From Pelargonium nanum (taxonomy: Eukaryota; Streptophyta; Magnoliopsida; Geraniales; Geraniaceae): 26,252 bases of DNA. A program made the translations under genes and the position numbers. Every line of letters begins with the position of its first letter. Within the stretch, counting starts at the first letter, position 1. The notes under the pieces are model-generated. The model ran no database searches and was not told where the DNA came from. It saw nothing but the letters and a program-made list of their open reading frames with translations. Shown here piece by piece: positions 20,080 through 26,252 of the stretch. The DNA lies in NCBI GenBank assembly GCA_036897485.1, contig JAYMTF010001112.1:1-26252 (forward strand), given 5' to 3'.

Positions 20080-23000
20080 ATGATGAAGCTAGTGCCGGCT
20101 CTTCGATCCACCAGGTACCTTCTTCTTAACCCTAAACCCTATTTTTTTTTTTTGAGAAAAGGTTTGGAAATGATGATCAAATATATCATACATAACATGG
20201 CTTTTCAGTTTTCATTTCTGTCCAGTTCATAAATCTGAACATTTTACTTCTCTGCTTGATTGCCTCGAAAATGCGGGAAACAAATAGGAAAATATTGTTA
20301 TTAATGATAAACCTTCACTATTTGAAAGCTTATCATTGATATATGGCTTGTTTGGCTTCCTAGAAAGAGAGGATGGTATAGTGGAAGAAAGAAAAAAGGG
20401 TTTGAGTTTGAAGTATTTAGCCCTAATGCAGCTTTTTGCGTTTGGCTGTGGTTGTGCATTTATCACATTTTGCTTGAATGATGCTTGGCATTTTCTAGCT
20501 GCATATTGAGGGATTTTGTTATTTTTTGGTTCTTATCAAAAAACAAATAGTTGTTAAGTTCTTGTATAAAAGCCTATTTGAAGTAAGGTGGATACATTGC
20601 TCATTTATTGGGTTTGACGTCGTTTCATTATGCTGTTGATTGTTCCATTTGAGGACTTTGAACTCATATAACACTGTTTTTGTAATGCACTAGCCCCTTG
20701 ATACAGAGAACTAAGCACAGAACTGGCATTGAAACAGTCATTTTATCTATCCTTGATCTACTAATAATCTGATTAACAAAGTTGTGTCACTTGGTGTTTT
20801 TGCGTGTTTCATTTTTCTTCCATATGTTACATGTAAAACATAAGCTTCTGTTTCCCACAATAGATAAAAATGGTTATCTGTTGATGGAATTGAATGGATA
20901 AGGATGGAATATGCCTTCATGAATCAGTTTTGAGGTCTTAATTGTCACAATTGAAAAGAATTTGATGAAAGTTAAATGCAATATCAAGTATGAAGTGAAA
21001 ATGTATATTTAACACTTCAGCTTACTGTAATGGAAGGATTTTCTGGTGTTTTTATTATGTCATTGTTGCAACAATGATCTTCTATTTTTTTTATGACTAA
21101 CATGTCCTTCCTGGGTTTTCATTCAGCTACGCTCGACAAAATTCTTAAGATTTTCTTTTATGATTAGTTGATTACTGTTTTCACGTATATTTGTTTTCAT
21201 TAACCCAAACAGGAAGCAGTTGTCAGAAAAATTGTTATTTGGGAAAGCTGGGGATGCTAAAAATGCTGTCTGCTTGCATGCTTTTGCATCTCAGGCGGGA
21301 ATCTCAACTGCCAATCAAAATTTTGCTGCTACAGGTACTAGGTGCATCTAAACCACTGTTATTCTACTTTAATGTTTTCGTTCGAGTATTTTACACGTAG
21401 CCAACACACTGTTCATTCCTGCTTTGTTGCTGAACCAGCAGGAAAAAATTCAGAGAGGGTATATGTGAGTTATTCAATTTACAAGGGAAAGAGTGCACTC
21501 AGTGTGAACCCCATTCTCCCAACTTTTTCAAAAGTGGATGTATGTATTTTTAAAAAGTTTTGTTATCTTCTTGTCCTAAATAAAATTATTCTGCTGAGCT
21601 AACAATGATTCTCCGTCACCGTCCTATATGTTTTGCAGTCTGCTTCTGGTGGTGGGGGTCTTAGGGTCAGTCGCCGTGGTGCCCTGATGTTGCAGTTTGC
21701 ACCTGCTTCTGGCGAGCGCAAGTATGATTGGGAGAAAAAACAGGTGAGCTAGTTTAACTGTTTCTCTTACATGACGTACATTATAGCTAAGTTTAATTGA
21801 CCTAAATTATTTTTCTATAGGGTGTCTTGTGTTTTTGTTGCAAGAACGGTACACCCAAACATAGAACCAACCCTATATGTTTTTGCGATGATTGAACATG
21901 TAGGAAGTGCTTATTCTGCTTGTCTAATGAAGCACGAGCATAAGTGCTGACACAATTTTAAACTGACATTTGCTCTTTCTCTCTCTCTCTACACACACAC
22001 GCATGAATCTCAACTGACTGATTTAATCACTGCTTTGCAGATATTTGCTCTGTCGGCAACTGAGATGGGATCTTTGATAAGCATGGGACCCAAAGATTCT
22101 TGTGAATTCTTCCATGATCCTTCCATGCTTTCAAGGTCGGCTTTCTGACAATTGTTTTATTTTATCATATATTTTTTATACATATGGCTGAATTAGGAAT
22201 TCAACCTTTTGGATTGCACAAAGAACTACTTACAAAGTAAATCAAGTTTTTAGATAGCACCATACTGTTTCGTTCAGAAAAGTATAGTTATCTTTTTATA
22301 CTAGTTATAATGAGGGGCCTTCATAATTTTTCTTCTTATTTTACAGCAATTCTGGCCAAGTTAGGAAGAGCTTGTCGATTAAGCCGCATGATACTGGCTA
22401 TTTCGTTTCTTTGAGTAAGCACTCTATCTGTTTGTGTTTGCATTTGTTTCTTGGAATTCTAACTTGCAACGTTTGCTCAGTCATAGAAATGGATGAGTTA
22501 GTTTTCTACTTTTAATGCCATTATAACCCTTTGTTATCAATCTTTTTGTACTTTCAATTTTCAAATGAATTCTTGTTAAAAATAAAGAAATGAGAAAAAA
22601 GCTTTCTGATAGTGTTCTTGCTGCCCTTTTCTAATAGAAATAGGCAATATTCTTATAACACATTATATGTTTGAAAAGATGAGATCAGACTTCCATTATT
22701 GGCACTGTGGAATAGGTTAGGAATTATTAAAGAAGGGACAGAACAAAGCAAAACTGATTTCTTACTTGATAACTTATTTGAGTAGGTGAGGTAACTATCA
22801 TTACTTCCCTTAAGCCTTTTACTTTTGCTGGTCAATGTGATTAGTAGAGTCCCAGTCCATTAGAGCTAACCATCATCATAAAGTTAATCCAAGTAATATA
22901 GGGTATATGCAACACCTATTAGTCAGTGAACTGACTTGAATATACATATCTTGTGCTATCCTTTTTTTTTCTCTTCTATCTACACTGGTTTGCATGACAA

Positions 23001-23828
23001 ACTGTGCAAAACATCTCACTTATTATTTTGTGTGCAGATGTTGTGAACAACATTCTCAAAACCAATGACCGCTTCTCTGTTCCTGTCTCAACTGCGGAGT
23101 TTGCAGTGTTGAAAACAGCTTGCAGCGTATGACCATAAAAACTCTATTCTACTTTTCGTTTTCTTTCTTTCCTAGAACCATAATTGTGGATGTGGTCTAT
23201 AAAAATGATGATTGTAAATGTTTTTGGCAATCAGATTATACACATGTCACCATATTACCTGCGCTTCTTACAATATTACCTGCGTTTTTTAATGACAAAT
23301 TCTTAATAAATACTTGTAAAGTATCATTGTTTTGGAAAATTTGTAGCAACTAGTGAAACTGGGTGAACATTTTGCAAAGCTATGATTCATTACTAAATTG
23401 TGTAATGCATGCTTCCTGAAGTATGGGATTAAAAGACTAAATGTTCAGTTGTGCAGAGCAGTTGCACTATTTCACTAAGAAACTAACTCACTTGTTCAGA
23501 AATGTACATGGAACTGGAAGGGCAAAATATAATTGGTGCTAATGATGGGAAAGATGATGATAGGCAACAATATGATGCTTCTTGCTTGCTTAATTTTAGA
23601 ACCCTGAACTGAACAGGATTCATTCATCCATGTACATGTTTTGTTTTCTGACTCCATTAAGGCTTGCTGTGAATAATGACTGACTTGTTGACTTGACATT
23701 GATTGCAGTATGTATTGCCTCACATCTTGGGTTGGGCTCGATACACCAGCCAGACTCAGACTTCAAGCTTGGAGGGGAGTTCAACAAAGATGGGTTCGGA
23801 TTTTTTGGAGATAGAGTGGGATAAATGA
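20080..23828 (+). CDS. WHY2: WHIRLY2 single-stranded DNA-binding protein (8 exons, 243 aa)
   Basis: Coding exons: 20080-20114, 21213-21334, 21442-21539, 21639-21743, 22041-22135, 22347-22414, 23038-23126, 23709-23828. All junctions are GT-AG and the frame is unbroken. Whirly proteins form tetramers that bind single-stranded DNA without sequence preference; WHY2 is the mitochondrial member and limits error-prone, microhomology-based repair of mtDNA. Residues 1-50 form a basic, Ser/Ala-rich presequence ([17 protein letters not shown]). The Whirly domain spans about 59-215: [12 protein letters not shown] (63-74; the family motif is KGKAAL), [75 protein letters not shown] and [20 protein letters not shown]. 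The acidic C-terminal tail ending LEIEWDK matches WHY2 rather than the plastid WHY1/WHY3. There are two adjacent ATGs; I took the first. Exon 3 has three in-frame acceptors (see findings), so the N-terminal linker may vary by up to five residues. Overall length is normal for WHY2. Confidence 0.95.
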
Positions 23829-24190
23829 AGTAACAAACTTGTGTCAAGTGGATGATGGATGCATGGTGCAGAATGTTTGAAACTGAAATGAAAGTTGTGT
23901 TTTGGTTTTTTTTTGGGTTTATTGTGAATCGGTTTGGTATTAGTTAGAATGGATGAAATCCCCATATTTTGTGGAAATATTGGACTTGCCTAGCTGCTGC
24001 TCCTGTAGGTAGTAATGCATTGCGGTGGCTGGCTTGAATGGGGAAGCAACCAGTATTTGTAGTGAGAACTTAAAACTTAACTAGCTATGATTACGAAAAT
24101 GTTATCTACTTACCTTTAAACTATCTTCCTTTTCCTATTCCTATGTGTTATTCTATTGCAGCTGGTTAACACTTGTCATCAGTGCCACAA
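23829..24190 (+). other. 3' UTR and flank of WHY2
   Basis: The sequence after TGA is T/G-rich with GTATTTGTAG and TGTGTT words, and no clear AATAAA. No other gene is seen before the repeats start. Confidence 0.4.
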
Positions 24191-24199
24191 TTTGGACTA

Positions 24200-24330
24200 T
24201 AGGTGGCAAAACTTCGGGTCGGGCAGATGAACCCTAACCCGAACCTATAGGGTTTCAGACCCGAATCTGTCAAAAAATGGGTTGAGTTTTGGATACCCGT
24301 TGGGTCGGGTGCATTTTGCTGGTTCTAATT
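24200..24330. repeat. CGGGTCGGG-type dispersed repeat fragment
   Basis: Alternating CGGGTCGGGC, ACCCGAACC, GACCCGAATC and TTGGGTCGGGT words are of the kind widespread in plant genomes as transposon debris. No ends resolved. Confidence 0.4.
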
Positions 24331-24473
24331 TGGACTATTTACAATATATAATACGTATTTCCAATTGGCCTAAACCACAAATATATTACCAATACTAACT
24401 ACTCTATCTATGTGTAGGTCGCTTGTGCCAGTGCAACTCATGGGCTATGTAAACACTAACCATATTCAAGAAT

Positions 24474-24965
24474 AAGGTCTAAATTAGTCCCAGAACTATC
24501 TAATTTGTGCCATTTTAGTTCGTCAACTATCAAACATGTCAATTTAGTACATAAGTTATGCGAATGAGTTAGTTTAAGCGTTTTCAAAAATTGAGTCTTT
24601 TAAGGACATTCCGTCAAATTAATTAACGGAACCGTTATAATTACAATAAAAATATTTTAAATTGACGCGTTCGATAGTTGAAGGACTAAAATGACACGAA
24701 CTTGATAGTTCAGGGACTAATTTTGGACCCTTTTCCTAATATTAATCATTACCACGTCATCAATTTAGTATTAAATAATATTTTTTGTTGTAATTTTAAT
24801 GGTTCCGTTAACAAATTTGACGGAATGTCTTTAAATAACTCAATTTTTGAAATTGTTTGGACTAAACTGGCTCGTTTGCATAACTAATGTACTAAATTAG
24901 CACGTTTGATAGTTGAGAGACTAAAATAATACGAACTGGATAATTCATGGATTAATTAAGACCTT
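24474..24965. mobile_element. Long foldback element with a third, internal end
   Basis: The left arm (24474-24650) is a long imperfect reverse complement of the right arm (about 24783-24965); shared blocks include CAAAAATTGAGT, ACATTCCGTCAAATT and TTAACGGAACC. A third copy of the terminus sits inside at 24661-24732 (GATAGTTGAAGGACTAAAATG, ending TTTTGGACCC), in the same orientation as the right end. So the outer left end can pair with either. No coding frame. Confidence 0.65.
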
Positions 24966-24967
24966 TT

Positions 24968-25137
24968 TCCTATGGCTATAGTCCGATTGGCATTGTACTC
25001 TCGTCCTCAATCTTGAGGTCTCGAGTTTACGAACTTAATACTCTGATTGGTTTGAATACATTGGGTGACGCTCCCAGATGAAGTGAGAAACATTGTTAGT
25101 TCGAGTATGATATCCCGTTGCTTATTAAAAAAAAAAA
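24968..25137 (+). repeat. SINE-like element with A tail
   Basis: GGCTATAGTCCGATTGGCA resembles a pol III A box region, GGTCTCGAGTTTACG (from 25017) a degenerate B box, and the sequence ends in 11 adenines (25127-25137). A tRNA-derived SINE is the simplest reading; it is not a tRNA gene because no cloverleaf forms. Confidence 0.4.
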
Positions 25138-25159
25138 TTCATTGAGTGCATGTTTTAAA

Positions 25160-25230
25160 AACCGACCCGGAGGTTAACCCGGTCAGGTGACCGGGTCGAC
25201 CGGTCTGACCGGTCAACCGGCCGGGTCAAT
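25160..25230. repeat. CCGGT/ACCGG-rich repeat fragment
   Basis: Dense short inverted words (ACCCGG, CCGGGTCGACCGG, GACCGGTC, AACCGGCCGGGTC) form several overlapping palindromes. Similar text is common as dispersed repeats in plants. Confidence 0.45.
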
Positions 25231-25241
25231 ATTTTCACTTA

Positions 25242-26252
25242 TCTATATATATATATAAAGCAATACCCTATCTAGCCACGTGTCTGTATTCTAGAATTTT
25301 AGACAATTTTTTATTTATCAATTGTAATTATTAAATAATTAAATAATTTTCTTTGTTTTAAAAAAAAAATGCTTGCACATCTCCAAAACAGTTGTTTTTA
25401 CTCAGTTTTTTCTTATCCATGTACAAATTTATTTAGATTCTGAGATTTTCTATAAATTAGTATTCTCTACAAAAAGGAAAAAATCTGATCTTAAAAAAAA
25501 ATGTTGTTATACTGAATTCAAAAACTAGATTTCCATTCACTAATCTAAGTTGGAAGGATTCAAAGATGAATAGTGATATATATATATAGGTTATATATAT
25601 ATGATCATGTCATCTTTTCATATTTTAGAGAAATAAATATAAAACCAAAAATAATAATTACTGTATTAAAATAATTAATAACTAACAATTACCACTAAAC
25701 CACATATGACCTCTACTATCATAACTGATCACCACTAATTTACTAAAAACTGTTCCTACAGCCATAAAACTAACTAATTTGAAAAAAATATTTTTTTTAT
25801 TTAAATGGTTCTATCTTTCCCACATAAATTAAAGTTTTTTTCTAATGTTTTAAGTTCTCCCTCTCTCTCTTTTATGATTCGGTTTTCTCTTTTTAATAAC
25901 TGTAATTACAGTTATTTTCCCACTTAATCCCACTCTTCTTCCTTAATAAATACAGTGTAGGACAAAAGCCAATTACTAGATTGAAAAATGGTGAAGATGA
26001 GACAGTGATTAAAAATTTATCTAACCACAAATGGAGATGCATGGCTTTGACGATAAAATTTATATTTTGAATTTTTAACATGCATTGAAATGGCTATTGA
26101 AGATCAAATTTATTTGGAAAAATAGGTTTGTTTCTCTTACTTTCCTGATATTTCCTTCATTTTTGCAGAATTTTTTTTTGGAGTTGTCGTTGATTTGCTA
26201 TGTTGTTTTGGTTTCAAATGCACACCCAACTTAAAGATAAATATTTTTGTTG
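25242..26252. other. AT-rich terminal region, possible Helitron left end
   Basis: From 25242, after an A, the sequence begins TC followed by an alternating TA run, AAAGCAATACCC and CCACGTGTC, which resembles left ends of plant Helitrons. I cannot find a matching 3' hairpin with CTRR, so this stays a suggestion. The remaining kilobase is AT-rich with TA runs (25577-25602) and shows no gene, RNA or clear repeat. Confidence 0.3.

Noticed and set aside
23496-23965. Three overlapping minus-strand frames near the last WHY2 exon
   Set aside because: They overlap the WHY2 coding exon, intron 7 and 3' UTR and have no family resemblance.
1-26252. CRISPR arrays, operons, ribosome binding sites or prophage
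   Set aside because: The window is plant nuclear DNA with spliced genes; no spaced direct repeats or bacterial features are present.

Overview
This window is nuclear DNA of a dicot plant. Genes are split by AT-rich GT-AG introns, proteins match plant-specific families (GDSL esterase/lipase, organellar RAD52, Whirly), and intergenic space is AT-rich and full of short transposon-like repeats. The species cannot be named from the sequence. All four genes I can support lie on the + strand, and all four read cleanly from ATG to stop once spliced.

Layout: (1) 1-1063, repeat remnants and the promoter of gene 1. (2) 1064-3147, a secreted GDSL esterase/lipase, 4 exons, 350 aa. (3) 3148-4109, 3' flank, a dispersed repeat and the next promoter. 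(4) 4110-6572, RAD52-1/ODB1-type organellar single-strand DNA-binding protein, 4 exons, 206 aa. (5) 6573-13170, about 6.6 kb without a recognisable gene: foldback elements, a SINE-like piece, a promoter-like GC-richer island and the leader of gene 3. (6) 13171-16368, a single-RRM RNA-binding protein with a Gly/Tyr/Ala-rich tail, 6 exons, 294 aa, followed by a long 3' region with two hairpins, telobox motifs and a 24-bp palindrome. (7) 16.4-19.8 kb, repeats and a MITE just upstream of gene 4. (8) 20080-23828, WHIRLY2, 8 coding exons, 243 aa. (9) 23829-26252, repeats only (long foldback element, SINE-like piece, CCGGT-rich repeat, possible Helitron end).

Two of the four genes, RAD52-1/ODB1 and WHY2, act in the same process: binding single-stranded mitochondrial DNA and controlling its recombinational repair. 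As I recall, their Arabidopsis counterparts and a GDSL gene are also near neighbours on chromosome 1, so this looks like a conserved neighbourhood.

The most striking structure is intron 3 of the GDSL gene. It is almost exactly one 222-bp hAT-like inverted-repeat element flanked by an 8-bp imperfect duplication, and splicing removes the element plus one copy of the duplication. That is the layout expected of a transposon-born intron.
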